64,000 nt of DNA, from positions 4,892,501 through 4,956,500 of the forward strand of contig NZ_CP009920.1 of the NCBI RefSeq assembly GCF_000832985.1, given 5' to 3'. Position numbers and translations under genes: made by a program. This document shows positions 15,935 to 24,140 of this stretch, in pieces (positions within the stretch are counted from its first letter, which is position 1; each line of letters opens with the position of its first letter). The notes beneath the pieces are model-generated. The model ran no database searches. It saw only the letters and a list, made by a program, of their open reading frames with translations, and had not been told where the DNA came from. This DNA comes from Priestia megaterium NBRC 15308 = ATCC 14581 (GTDB taxonomy: Bacteria > Bacillota > Bacilli > Bacillales > Bacillaceae_H).

Positions 15935-17521
15935 ATGAACATACTACAAAAAAGAACGGCTTTTATCGTAATGGCTGCTTTTCTTTTAGCATTTGTTTTC
16001 AGTATCGTTTCACTATCACACTATAAAGGAGAAGAACATTTATTTTCGATTCAAGAAAGTCATCAGTTAAAAAAGATTACTAGTGGTATATCTGCTCCTG
16101 ATAATCATTCTAGGGATCATCGTCTTCCTTCAGTAAACGGTCCTACTTCACCCAGCAATTCCGGAGAACACGTAACGCCTTTTCATAATTTATCTATGGA
16201 TAACGGTGCCGGAAGTCAAGGAGCTAATAAAGACTATGAAACGCCGCTAGCTCTTTATACGGTGGGCTTTTTTATAGCAGCAGCTTTCGTTTACGGATTA
16301 GTAAAGAAAAAGAAATGGCATCATTCGATAGGGCATTCTCGCGTTATTTTATGGTCATTACTTGGCACTGGACTATTTATCCGGATTGCGCTGATTCCGT
16401 GGGTAGGCTCTCATATGGATGCATCTCTTTTCAAAAACTGGGCATCGGTTGCGGCTAATCATTTTTCAAATTTCTATGCTAAAAGCGGAAGCGATTATCC
16501 GCCGTTTTATATTTATATCTTGCTTATCGTTGGGAAAGTTGGCAGTTTACCGGATTTTCAGCAGTATTTTTCGCTGTTGATTAAAATCCCGCCTATTTTA
16601 GCGGATGTTGTCACATCTTATTTACTCTATCGTTTAGCTCGTAAATACTTGGCACCTTCTTTTGCATATCTGTTAGCAATGGGGTATTTATTTAACCCGG
16701 CCATTTTAGTTAATTCAACGTTTTGGGGACAAGTCGATTCATTTTTCACTTTGCTTATTGTCCTAGCAATTGTAATGATTACGGAAAAAAGAATTTATGC
16801 GTCGGCCGTTATTTTTACAGCAGCGGTCTTAATGAAGCCGCAGGCGATTATTATCCTGCCTATTTTGTTGTTCGAGCTCATTCGCCTGAAGCAACTGAAG
16901 CATTTCTTCGGGATTGCTTTCACTGCTGCTTTCACTGCTGGAGTGATTTTATTGCCTTTTTCAGCAGGAAAAAGTCCAACGTGGATTATTGATTTATTTT
17001 CATCCACCATTGGAGAGTACCCGTATGCTTCTGTTAACGCCTATAACTTTTTTAGTTTAATAGGCGCAAACTATAAAGACAGCTCTGCAACGCTGCTGTT
17101 TTTCAGCTATCATACGTGGGGACTTATTTTTATCGTCGCAACAACTGTTTTTTCATGGCTTATTTATATAAAAGGGCGCAGCTTTAAATACGCCGCTCTT
17201 GCAGCGCTGATTCAAATTTCCGGAGTATTTACGTTTTCTTCAAGCATGCATGAACGCTACTTATTTCCAGCAGCAGCTCTTGCTTTGCTCGCTTATATTT
17301 ATTTGAAAGACAAAAACTTGCTTTACTTATCCCTTGGATTTAGCATCAGTATTTTTATGAACACTTTTTTTGTTTTATACGGTGACAGCAATATGCAAAA
17401 CAGTACGTCCTATCCGTTTTCTATGTTTGCTACGTCTATGCTAAACGTTTTGCTTGTTGTTTATTTAGTAAAAGTTGCTTGGAATTTAGTCCAAAAAAGT
17501 ACGGTTTTAAAAACTGCATAA
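15935..17521 (+). CDS. GT-C type membrane glycosyltransferase (Gpi18/mannosyltransferase-like)
   Basis: A 528-residue polytopic protein. After an N-terminal anchor and a Ser/Asn-rich outer stretch (residues 45-95) there are about ten membrane helices. An acidic loop motif (GSHMDASLFKNWA) follows the second helix. Further conserved-looking elements are DYPPFYIYIL, FNPAILVNSTFWGQVDSFFT and SSMHERYLFPA. These are typical of GT-C enzymes that use polyprenyl-phosphate sugars on the outer face of the membrane. A GGAGG is 9-10 bases upstream of the ATG. The gene stands alone and ends in a bidirectional terminator. The acceptor (glycolipid, wall polymer or protein) is unknown. Confidence 0.75.
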   Translation: MNILQKRTAFIVMAAFLLAFVFSIVSLSHYKGEEHLFSIQESHQLKKITSGISAPDNHSRDHRLPSVNGPTSPSNSGEHVTPFHNLSMDNGAGSQGANKDYETPLALYTVGFFIAAAFVYGLVKKKKWHHSIGHSRVILWSLLGTGLFIRIALIPWVGSHMDASLFKNWASVAANHFSNFYAKSGSDYPPFYIYILLIVGKVGSLPDFQQYFSLLIKIPPILADVVTSYLLYRLARKYLAPSFAYLLAMGYLFNPAILVNSTFWGQVDSFFTLLIVLAIVMITEKRIYASAVIFTAAVLMKPQAIIILPILLFELIRLKQLKHFFGIAFTAAFTAGVILLPFSAGKSPTWIIDLFSSTIGEYPYASVNAYNFFSLIGANYKDSSATLLFFSYHTWGLIFIVATTVFSWLIYIKGRSFKYAALAALIQISGVFTFSSSMHERYLFPAAALALLAYIYLKDKNLLYLSLGFSISIFMNTFFVLYGDSNMQNSTSYPFSMFATSMLNVLLVVYLVKVAWNLVQKSTVLKTA

Positions 17522-17525
17522 TACA

Positions 17526-17562
17526 AAAAGCTCAGTGAGTATGATTGATCACTGAGCTTTTT
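17526..17562. terminator. Bidirectional terminator between the GT-C gene and the GNAT gene
   Basis: Stem AAAGCTCAGTGA / TCACTGAGCTTT with a ten-base loop and T/A runs on both sides serves two convergent genes. Confidence 0.9.
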
Positions 17563-17981
17563 TACATAACAAGCGACATGCCTGGCGCGTCTTCTTCTCT
17601 TTCTTGAAACCCTAATTTTTTATAAAAATGATGCTTTCCTTTTGCAGCAAACAGCTGAATCGATTCAATTCCGCTTTCTTGGCATTTCGTCAACAGCTCT
17701 TGAATAATTTGCTTTCCAAGCCCTTTGTTTTGGTATGCGGGATCCACCATCACGTCGCAAATAAGCGCTTGGTAAATTCCGTCTGAAATCATACGGCCAA
17801 ATGCAATTAATTGTTCATTGTCGTAAATACCGACTCTAAACCAGCTGTTGGCTGCGGCTTCAAACAGCTGTTCTTTTGTATAATTTCCTTTTTTACTTTT
17901 ATGTAACCCGCTCGCTTCATGCAGAGCAGCAAACTGCTCAAATGGCGGAACCTCTTTTTTTATTACGTAGGACACGTTCAT
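17562..17981 (-). CDS. GNAT-family N-acetyltransferase
   Basis: About 139 residues of the GNAT fold. The acetyl-CoA loop is visible as VDPAYQNKGLGKQIIQELL (the Q/R-x-x-G-x-G/A type motif), with CQESGIESIQLFAAKGKHHFYKKLGF after it. The substrate cannot be deduced. The ATG at 17981 directly abuts AGAGGAGA, so the GTG two codons later (17975) may be the true start; a longer frame back to 18026 has no ribosome site. It is convergent with the GT-C gene and shares its terminator. Confidence 0.85.
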   Translation of the reverse strand: MNVSYVIKKEVPPFEQFAALHEASGLHKSKKGNYTKEQLFEAAANSWFRVGIYDNEQLIAFGRMISDGIYQALICDVMVDPAYQNKGLGKQIIQELLTKCQESGIESIQLFAAKGKHHFYKKLGFQEREEDAPGMSLVM

Positions 17982-18083
17982 TCTCCTCTCAATACCGTTG
18001 CTTTCTATATTATATTTATACATCAAAAAGAATAATAATTCAATATTTTTATCTAGTTATCTTGTTACCCTTTCTCCAAATAA

Positions 18084-18108
18084 AAAAACTGCCAAACGGC
18101 AGTTTTTT
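18084..18108 (-). terminator. Terminator of the 65-residue membrane protein gene
   Basis: Stem ACTGCC / GGCAGT with flanking A and T runs. It directly abuts the stop codon at 18107. Confidence 0.82.
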
Positions 18109-18304
18109 AGGCTTGTACTGATTTTTTTCGTTTTTTAAGGTTAATTTCTGCAATGATAAGTAAAATGACTCCAAGAACAATCATGATTTTACTCACTGTT
18201 TCTAGCCACTCCGGTGCGCTTCCAGCAAGTAAAATGGCAAATCCAATGATATAAATCAGAAACCCCGCGAGAGCCCTAGGGGATTTCACCTTCTTTTTCT
18301 TCAT
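18107..18304 (-). CDS. Small two-helix membrane protein
   Basis: 65 residues: a very basic N-terminus (MKKKKVKSPR), two hydrophobic helices (about 12-28 and 37-54) joined by a short PEWLE turn, and a basic tail (LKKRKKS). The start has AAGGAGGAGACCC upstream and the gene has its own terminator, so it is probably real. No family recognised. Confidence 0.65.
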   Translation of the reverse strand: MKKKKVKSPRALAGFLIYIIGFAILLAGSAPEWLETVSKIMIVLGVILLIIAEINLKKRKKSVQA

Positions 18305-18396
18305 ATGTAGGGTCTCCTCCTTCTTTACAGATTCTATGTAGACTGTATATGATGAGTTTATCAGAAAAAATTGGAAACAACAAAGGAGACAAATGC

Positions 18397-19311
18397 ATGT
18401 ATACGTTGCCTCAAACGTTTTGTGATACGATTACTCACCTTCACTCTCATAAAGGCCAAAAATGGTTAACTGACTTTCCTCAGCTTATTCGCTACTGTGA
18501 AGAGCGCTGGCGTATCAACATTCACAGTCACTTGCCTCTTTCTTACCACTTTGTTGCCCCTGCGCGCAAAGCAGATGGTAGCGAACTAGTTGTCAAACTC
18601 TTTGTAGAGCCTTCAGAGCTGCTTCATGAGCAAGAAGCACTGACAGCACTAGCTGGTAAGAACACGTTAAAAATAGTGGACAGCGATGCTGAAAAAGGCA
18701 TTTTAATGCTTGAAAAGCTGTCTCCCGGATGCCCGCTTTCCTCTTTATCAACTAAAGAAGAAGCTGCGTTAATCGCTGCTAGGCTTATGAAATCTCTATG
18801 GCGCGTGCCTCACTCGGACTCCACTATCGAAACAGCCGTTAAAAGAGAGAAACAGCTTCGAGAGTATACACAAATGTATCCAAGCGGTATTGATTTTCTT
18901 TCTTCTGAAACGCTTCAACACGCACTAGCCGTTTTCTCTGAATTAAACCGCACTTCTCAGCAGCTTTTTTTGCTTCACGGCGACTTGCATCATGATAACA
19001 TCTTACAGTCTGGTGAGGCGTGGAAAATAATTGATCCAAAAGGGTTAATTGGAGAAAAAGAGTACGAAATCATCCCTTTTCTTTTAAATCATCTGCCTAA
19101 GATAAATGTGGCAGAGACAATTGACCATCGAATCAATATATTTGTAAAAGAACTGAACGTAAGTAAAAAACGCATTTTACTGTGGGGATACGCTCATTCT
19201 GTGCTAGCCACGTGCTGGTTAATAGAGGACCGCCAAGACGCCGCTTCTTTTTCACGTGCTATAGAAGCATTTCAGCACTTATTTGAGTACTATTACGGGC
19301 ATAAAAAATAA
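18397..19311 (+). CDS. APH(6)/hydroxyurea-type small-molecule kinase
   Basis: About 304 residues of the aminoglycoside-phosphotransferase fold, closest by eye to streptomycin 6-kinase family proteins. The N-lobe has VVKLFVEPSELLHEQEAL (lysine and glutamate of the ATP site). The catalytic loop is FLLHGDLHHDNIL near residue 191, and the metal-binding motif IDPKGLIGEKEYE follows near 211. The start is the ATG 7 bases after GGAGA at 18397; a longer frame begins at 18349 without a site. Chromosomal relatives are often not resistance genes, so streptomycin phosphorylation is only a possibility. Confidence 0.78.
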   Translation: MYTLPQTFCDTITHLHSHKGQKWLTDFPQLIRYCEERWRINIHSHLPLSYHFVAPARKADGSELVVKLFVEPSELLHEQEALTALAGKNTLKIVDSDAEKGILMLEKLSPGCPLSSLSTKEEAALIAARLMKSLWRVPHSDSTIETAVKREKQLREYTQMYPSGIDFLSSETLQHALAVFSELNRTSQQLFLLHGDLHHDNILQSGEAWKIIDPKGLIGEKEYEIIPFLLNHLPKINVAETIDHRINIFVKELNVSKKRILLWGYAHSVLATCWLIEDRQDAASFSRAIEAFQHLFEYYYGHKK

Positions 19312-19336
19312 GAGCCGACATTTGGCTCTTATTTTT
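19304..19336. terminator. Bidirectional terminator between the kinase and the LLM oxidoreductase
   Basis: Stem AAATAAGAGCC / GGCTCTTATTT; it overlaps the 3' ends of both convergent genes. Confidence 0.88.
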
Positions 19337-20327
19337 TGCATTTCTCTGCGACAAGCTCATATGATTTTAATCGGTCAGCCGGATCGTGTGTAATAGTGAT
19401 AAGCATGAGTTCATCCGCTCCGTAGCGTGCTTGAACTTCTTGAAGACGGACGTGTACTTCTTCTGGGTTTCCGATAATCATGGCTTCTTTCATCTTCTTC
19501 ATTTTTTTCTCTTCTTCTTCTGTCAGCGGATAGCTGGCCGCTTCTTTAATAGAAGGCACACCTTTTGCTTCCATTTTATCCTGCTGAATTTTCCATACGA
19601 GTGAGCTTGTTGCGATGCGATGGGCTTGCTCCGTTGTTTCAGCGCAAATGACCGATACAGTGACAATCGCATAGGGCTGATCACCAGTCCGTCTTGGCTG
19701 AAATGCCTGTTTGTACTGATCAATAATAGCTGAACCGTCTTGTTCACTCATAAACTGTCCAAACGTATAGGCTATTCCGTTTCTAGCGGCGAGCTCGGCA
19801 CTTTTTTTACTTGTGCCAAGCAGCCAAGGTTCCGGAGAGACAGGCGGCAGCGGCGAAGCTGAAAGCTTTGCGTATTCATGTTCAGCCGGAAATTTATCGT
19901 CTAAAAACTGAAGAAGCTCTTTAACAAGTTCAGGCATTTTAAATACTTGCTGTAAAAAATTATCCGACAGCGCATTTGTTGCTTCAGCCGATCCACCCGG
20001 CGCGCGCCCAATCCCTAAATCAACACGCCCTGGAAACAGCGTTGCGAGCATGTTATACGTTTCAGCTACTTTATACGGCTTGTAGTGAGGCAGCAGCACC
20101 GCTCCCGATCCAATTCGAATTCTATTAGTCTGTGCGCCGATATAGCCAAGCATCACTTCAGGAGCCGAGCAGGCAAGTCCAGACAAATCATGATGCTCTG
20201 CAATCCAGTAGCGCTCATAGCCAAGCTTGTCACCCGCTTTGGCCAGCTGCATCGATGCTTCTAACGCTTCCGCCGGGGTCTGATGGGATGAAACGGGCGA
20301 TTGGTCGAGTATACTTACTTTCATCAC
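19329..20327 (-). CDS. LLM-class flavin-dependent oxidoreductase (luciferase-like, YhbW type)
   Basis: A 332-residue bacterial-luciferase-family protein starting with KVSILDQSPVSSHQTPAEAL, then RYWIAEHHDLSGLACSAPEVML and GSGAVLLPHYKPYKVAETYN, the family's FMN/substrate barrel motifs. Members are flavin-dependent monooxygenases or oxidoreductases of unknown substrate. Two adjacent starts, GTG 20327 and ATG 20324, both lie a suitable distance from AAGGAG. It is followed downstream by its own share of a bidirectional terminator and is 11 bases after the DUF3219 gene, so the two may be co-transcribed. Confidence 0.85.
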   Translation of the reverse strand: MMKVSILDQSPVSSHQTPAEALEASMQLAKAGDKLGYERYWIAEHHDLSGLACSAPEVMLGYIGAQTNRIRIGSGAVLLPHYKPYKVAETYNMLATLFPGRVDLGIGRAPGGSAEATNALSDNFLQQVFKMPELVKELLQFLDDKFPAEHEYAKLSASPLPPVSPEPWLLGTSKKSAELAARNGIAYTFGQFMSEQDGSAIIDQYKQAFQPRRTGDQPYAIVTVSVICAETTEQAHRIATSSLVWKIQQDKMEAKGVPSIKEAASYPLTEEEEKKMKKMKEAMIIGNPEEVHVRLQEVQARYGADELMLITITHDPADRLKSYELVAEKCKK

Positions 20328-20338
20328 GCATCTGCTCC

Positions 20339-20623
20339 TTATTCGTTCACTTCAATTAAACTTAATGAAAAATCCCCTACCTGGCCTTTTTCATATAAAT
20401 TTGTAAAAGACGTAGAGTATTGATGAATCGTTCCTTGAAAATCGAGATCTTCTTCCGGGACATTTACATGAAAAGTACCTTTATATAAAAGTGTAGTAAT
20501 ATCATGATATTCCTCACTTGTTACTTTAAAATCAACTGAAACTTTTATTTTGCCTTTTACAATTTCTTGTTCATAGCTGTAAATTTGAATAGGCGTATCA
20601 TTTAATACAATTTCTTGTACCAC
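20339..20623 (-). CDS. DUF3219 family protein (YkvR-like)
   Basis: 94 residues with the pattern of B. subtilis YkvR: ...VTSEEYHDITTLLYKGTF then VPEEDLDFQGTI and YSTSFTNLYEKGQV. The protein is small, acidic and cytoplasmic, with no known function. The start is GTG with AAAGGAGA about nine bases upstream. It lies directly before the LLM oxidoreductase gene in the same direction. Confidence 0.75.
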   Translation of the reverse strand: MVQEIVLNDTPIQIYSYEQEIVKGKIKVSVDFKVTSEEYHDITTLLYKGTFHVNVPEEDLDFQGTIHQYSTSFTNLYEKGQVGDFSLSLIEVNE

Positions 20624-20712
20624 GTTAAATCGTCTCCTTTTTTAGTGCGTATGAAAAATAATAGCACTTGAAGAAGTCATGAGCAAATAAAAGAGCTTCT
20701 TTTTGCTCATGC

Positions 20713-20743
20713 AAAAAAAAGCATGGCTTTTTGCCATGCTTTT
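20713..20743 (-). terminator. Terminator of the DedA gene
   Basis: Stem AAAAGCATGGC / GCCATGCTTTT followed by an extended T run on the minus strand. Confidence 0.9.
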
Positions 20744-20758
20744 AGTTCAAAAACAATC

Positions 20759-21352
20759 TTATACGCGTTTTGTACGCGTGCGTTTGAATACGAAATAAAG
20801 AACAATAATAACAAATGCCGCAACCACAAACGGAAGCGTATATTTGCTTGCTACGTCTTCAATGTTCGCCCAGTTCTCGCCTAGCTTTCCGCCTAAGTAA
20901 ATAAATAAAATCGACCAAGGAATCATCGCTAACACGGTTAAAGACGTAAACTTCCAAAACGGCATTTTAGCAATACCTGCAGGAATCGAAATTGCATGTC
21001 GAACAACCGGGACAAAACGAGCGGAGAAAACAACACCCGCGCCGTATTTATTAAACCAGTTTTCCGCAAGATCAATATGCTTATCATGAATGAATAAGTA
21101 CTTGCCGTATTTTTGAAGAAACGGACGTCCTCCGTAGGCTCCAATCCAATATAAAAACCACTGTGCAATCGTTCCGCCAATAATTCCGGCAATGACTGCT
21201 CCAGGAAAACTAATCATGCCTTGAGAAATCATATACCCTCCGTAAGCTAGTACAATTTCACTTGGAATGATTTCAATCATTAAGCCGAGCGCAATACCTA
21301 AATAGCCAAGGCTCGTTAAAAAATCCAAAATACTCGCAACAAATGAACTCAC
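20759..21352 (-). CDS. DedA-family membrane protein
   Basis: 197 residues with the DedA/SNARE-associated core: EIIPSEIVLAYGGYM, GTIAQWFLYWIGAYGGRPFL and the conserved FSARFVPVVRHAISIPAGIAKM, where the glutamate and arginines are needed in studied members. Four to five membrane segments are visible. Family members act as lipid (undecaprenyl-phosphate or phosphatidylethanolamine) flippases or proton-linked transporters. The start is GTG after AGGTG. It is monocistronic. Confidence 0.87.
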   Translation of the reverse strand: MSSFVASILDFLTSLGYLGIALGLMIEIIPSEIVLAYGGYMISQGMISFPGAVIAGIIGGTIAQWFLYWIGAYGGRPFLQKYGKYLFIHDKHIDLAENWFNKYGAGVVFSARFVPVVRHAISIPAGIAKMPFWKFTSLTVLAMIPWSILFIYLGGKLGENWANIEDVASKYTLPFVVAAFVIIVLYFVFKRTRTKRV

Positions 21353-21446
21353 CTTTAATCACCTTACTCATTCTTTAATAATTTTACACTACTACTATAT
21401 TCCAACCATCAGTATAAAAGAAAACTATGAACTCACTATGAACAGC

Positions 21447-22166
21447 TTACTTCCCTGTTGACTGCCGGTACCTTTTCCGCAGCTCATGCGTATGCAGATC
21501 CGCTAGGCGGACCGGAATTGGAAGCTTACTTTCTTTTGAAATAAAATGCATCATAAGCTGATATGACATGTCCAAATCAATATAGTTTCCGCACGACAGA
21601 AAAATAGGCTTTACCCCTTTGGCTGTCCTTACTACTCTACCATAAACTTCGCCATCAATCACAATATCTTCATAAGCGCCCTCTGTATCTTCAGGCATAA
21701 CGTAATCATGTCCCTTGATCTTTAAATAGCTTTTCCCAATTCCAACGGTAGGTTTATTGAGAAAAAACGAAGCATGTGTGGCTACTCCCATGTGCTCGCA
21801 GTGCAAATATCCATTGCCATCAAATAAAAACACGTCGGGCTCTATTTGAAGTTTTTTAGCTGCTTCAAGAATTAAAGGAAGCTCTCGAAAAGCTAGGAAT
21901 CCAGGAAGATAAGGAACGGTTACTTCTCCTACACTGTGCACTTTTTCTACAACGTTTTTCGTCTGATAATCAACTACTACAATGCTGCAAGCTCCGTAAG
22001 ATATGCCGTTTTCTTCCCAATATGCAACATCAACACCAGCACAGTTATGTATATGCGTCATTTTGACCCGTGATGTTAAATCAATTTGTGCTTTTAGCTT
22101 TTGCTGAAGCGTCCGGCACTCCTCTTTCGTTTGCATCGTAAACGTATGTATGTACTGAATATCCAT
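21447..22166 (-). CDS. nfi: Endonuclease V (YwqL-like)
   Basis: A 239-residue deoxyinosine 3'-endonuclease. Catalytic and binding motifs are in order: CAGVDVAYWEE (first Asp), VPYLPGFLAFRE, the DGNGYLHCEHMGVATHAS block (Asp for metal, His), KPTVGIGKSYL, and PVRLADLHTHELRKRY at the C-terminus. It repairs deaminated adenine by nicking next to inosine. In B. subtilis this gene (ywqL) sits beside the ywqHIJK LXG-toxin operon; here the two are 20 kb apart. AAAGGA lies seven bases upstream of the ATG. Confidence 0.88.
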   Translation of the reverse strand: MDIQYIHTFTMQTKEECRTLQQKLKAQIDLTSRVKMTHIHNCAGVDVAYWEENGISYGACSIVVVDYQTKNVVEKVHSVGEVTVPYLPGFLAFRELPLILEAAKKLQIEPDVFLFDGNGYLHCEHMGVATHASFFLNKPTVGIGKSYLKIKGHDYVMPEDTEGAYEDIVIDGEVYGRVVRTAKGVKPIFLSCGNYIDLDMSYQLMMHFISKESKLPIPVRLADLHTHELRKRYRQSTGK

Positions 22167-22337
22167 GTTCCATTCCTTTCATTGACTGACTCACCTATTA
22201 TACAACTATTTTCTAAGAAATTCCTATTCTTTTTTTCACACCTTTTATTATAGCGCTGTTTCCTTAACGTTTGATTAAAATCTCTATTCATTTACGCATT
22301 TTTTGTAAACATCACCATGAAAAAATCCCTATTTTTC

Positions 22338-22387
22338 TTTACGAAATGTCAACGCTTTCTACACACTTTCTCTATATCAGCATCACA
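22338..22387 (+). promoter_or_regulatory. Possible Pho box upstream of the GDPD gene
   Basis: Five degenerate TT(A/T/C)A(C/T)A-like hexamers start exactly 11 bases apart: TTTACG 22338, TCAACG 22349, TACACA 22360, TCTATA 22371, ATCACA 22382. Each matches 4-5 of 6 positions. A -10-like TTCTAT follows 17 bases after the last repeat. The periodicity is right for PhoP binding but the individual matches are imperfect. Confidence 0.4.
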
Positions 22388-22434
22388 TTTTTTCGTTACG
22401 CTATTTCTATACCAACGCATAGGAGAGAAACGTG

Positions 22435-23307
22435 ATGAAAAAATATTTAGCTGGTCTAAGCGCAGTAGCCTTGTTATGCTGTTCGATTGCCTCTTCTGCT
22501 TTTGCACGCACGGAAGAAAAACTTACGAACATTGCCCACCGAGGAGCCTCTGCTTACGCACCTGAAAATACAATGGCTGCTTTTCATCAAGCACTAGAAA
22601 TGAATGCAGATTACATTGAACTTGACGTGCAACAAAGCAAAGACGGTGTACTCGTTATTATGCACGACCGTACCGTAGACCGAACGACAAACGGAAGCGG
22701 ACGCGTTCGAGAGTTAACGTACGCTGAGCTTCAGCGCTTGGATGCAGGAAGCTGGAAAGAGGATTCTTTTGCGAATGAAAAAATTCCAACTCTTTCACAA
22801 GTGTTAGATGAATTTCAAGGGAAAATCGGTATATTAATAGAGTTAAAAGCCCCGGAACTTTATCCTGGAATTGAAAAAAAAGTAGCTATTGAAATCAACA
22901 AGCGAAAGCTCGATCACGTTATCATTCAGTCTTTTAACGTTTCATCCATGAAAAAAATGCATGAGCTTCTCCCAAACGTTCCTATAGGCATATTAACTTC
23001 TTCACAGCGAGATACAAACCCAAACTCAATCCAGCAATTCGCCGCTTTTGCCACTTACTTTAACCCGTCCTATGACATCCTAACGCCTGCTCTCATCCAC
23101 CAAGTCCATTCTGCCGGAATGAAAATATCGCCGTGGTCTGGAACCAAGCGGCTTCCCGCTTCATTTTTGTGGAAAACAAAAAGTGACGGAGTGATTACGA
23201 ATTATCCCGATGAAGTGAATTGGGTGCAAACATCAACAAAAATAGGGAAAACCATTCACGCAAGCTCCGCGAGCCACACTGCTCGCTTAATTGGTGTAAA
23301 AAAGTAA
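22435..23307 (+). CDS. Secreted glycerophosphodiester phosphodiesterase
   Basis: 290 residues. A Sec signal peptide (MKKYLAGLSAVALLCCSIAS, cleavage after AFA near 24) precedes a GDPD barrel with the catalytic motifs NIAHRGASAYAPENT (HRGA at 35-38, E44), YIELDVQQSKDGV (E62, D64) and IMHDRTVDRTTNGSG (H77). It releases glycerol 3-phosphate from deacylated phospholipids or teichoic acid. The ATG at 22435 is eight bases from AGGAGA; GTG 22432 is also in frame. Upstream lies a set of 11-base-spaced Pho-like repeats, and homologues such as glpQ in B. subtilis are phosphate-starvation genes. Confidence 0.87.
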   Translation: MKKYLAGLSAVALLCCSIASSAFARTEEKLTNIAHRGASAYAPENTMAAFHQALEMNADYIELDVQQSKDGVLVIMHDRTVDRTTNGSGRVRELTYAELQRLDAGSWKEDSFANEKIPTLSQVLDEFQGKIGILIELKAPELYPGIEKKVAIEINKRKLDHVIIQSFNVSSMKKMHELLPNVPIGILTSSQRDTNPNSIQQFAAFATYFNPSYDILTPALIHQVHSAGMKISPWSGTKRLPASFLWKTKSDGVITNYPDEVNWVQTSTKIGKTIHASSASHTARLIGVKK

Positions 23308-23333
23308 TAGCAGCTTTCTTTAATAAAGAGCTC

Positions 23334-24128
23334 TTATAACCCTTCTCTCCTGTATAAATTTGACTTTCGATTATTCAAATAGTTTAAGATTTCCTTTGAA
23401 TTTGCCGAAGACGATAGGTCTATGTCAACAATCGCAAGGTCCTCATTATTAAGAGATTTAAACACACAGTGCCCATTAGGATTAATAACTTCACTTTCAC
23501 CAAAATAGACATAGTCGTCTTCTAATCCAACTTTATTAGCAGCTGCAATAAAAATATGATTTTCTAAAGCTCTTGACCTCAAATAAACGTGCTGATGATG
23601 CTCGTAAGGAATCATGTTCGCACAAAGAACAAAGACGACTTCGGCTCCTTTTAATGCTAGAATTCGCGCCACTTCAGGAAATTCCATATCATATGTAATC
23701 ATTACTCCAAACTTTCCTTGAGGTGTATCAAAGACTGGTATACTATCTCCAGAAGTAAAATATAAATTTTCATGATCAAAAAGGTGAATTTTACGATAAG
23801 TTCCTACTATCTCACCTTTCTTATTAATAAATACAGCGGAATTATATATTTTAAAGTGGTGTCTTTCCGGAAAACCAAGAATAACTCCTATTTGTAATTC
23901 TTTAGCATATTTTTTAACTTTCGTGATTAATTCTCCTTCTACTGATTCAGCTAATTCCTCCACCTGTTCATTTAACAAAAAACCAGTCAAAAATAATTCA
24001 GGGAATAACACAAAATCCGCACCTTGATCTTTAGCCGCTTCCATCGTTCCAAAAACTCTCTTTAAATTTTTATCTTTATCATGCAAATTGCTTCTAAGCT
24101 GGGCTAATGCAATTTTTAATTGACGCAT
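23334..24128 (-). CDS. Nitrilase-fold protein lacking the catalytic cysteine
   Basis: 264 residues of the carbon-nitrogen hydrolase fold. The catalytic Glu (FPELFLTGF, E44) and Lys (TYRKIHLFD, K113) are present, but the position of the nucleophile reads MITYDMEFPE with Thr145 (ACA) instead of Cys. The paralogue encoded 1.5 kb away has ICYDLEFPE at the same place. The rest of the fold is well conserved, and the gene has no frameshift, so it looks maintained. It may have become a regulator or partner subunit. It lies 12 bases after the sigma-54 activator gene, in the same unit. No strong terminator is seen at its end. Confidence 0.8.
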   Translation of the reverse strand: MRQLKIALAQLRSNLHDKDKNLKRVFGTMEAAKDQGADFVLFPELFLTGFLLNEQVEELAESVEGELITKVKKYAKELQIGVILGFPERHHFKIYNSAVFINKKGEIVGTYRKIHLFDHENLYFTSGDSIPVFDTPQGKFGVMITYDMEFPEVARILALKGAEVVFVLCANMIPYEHHQHVYLRSRALENHIFIAAANKVGLEDDYVYFGESEVINPNGHCVFKSLNNEDLAIVDIDLSSSANSKEILNYLNNRKSNLYRREGL

Positions 24129-24140
24129 CCCTTCACCTCT

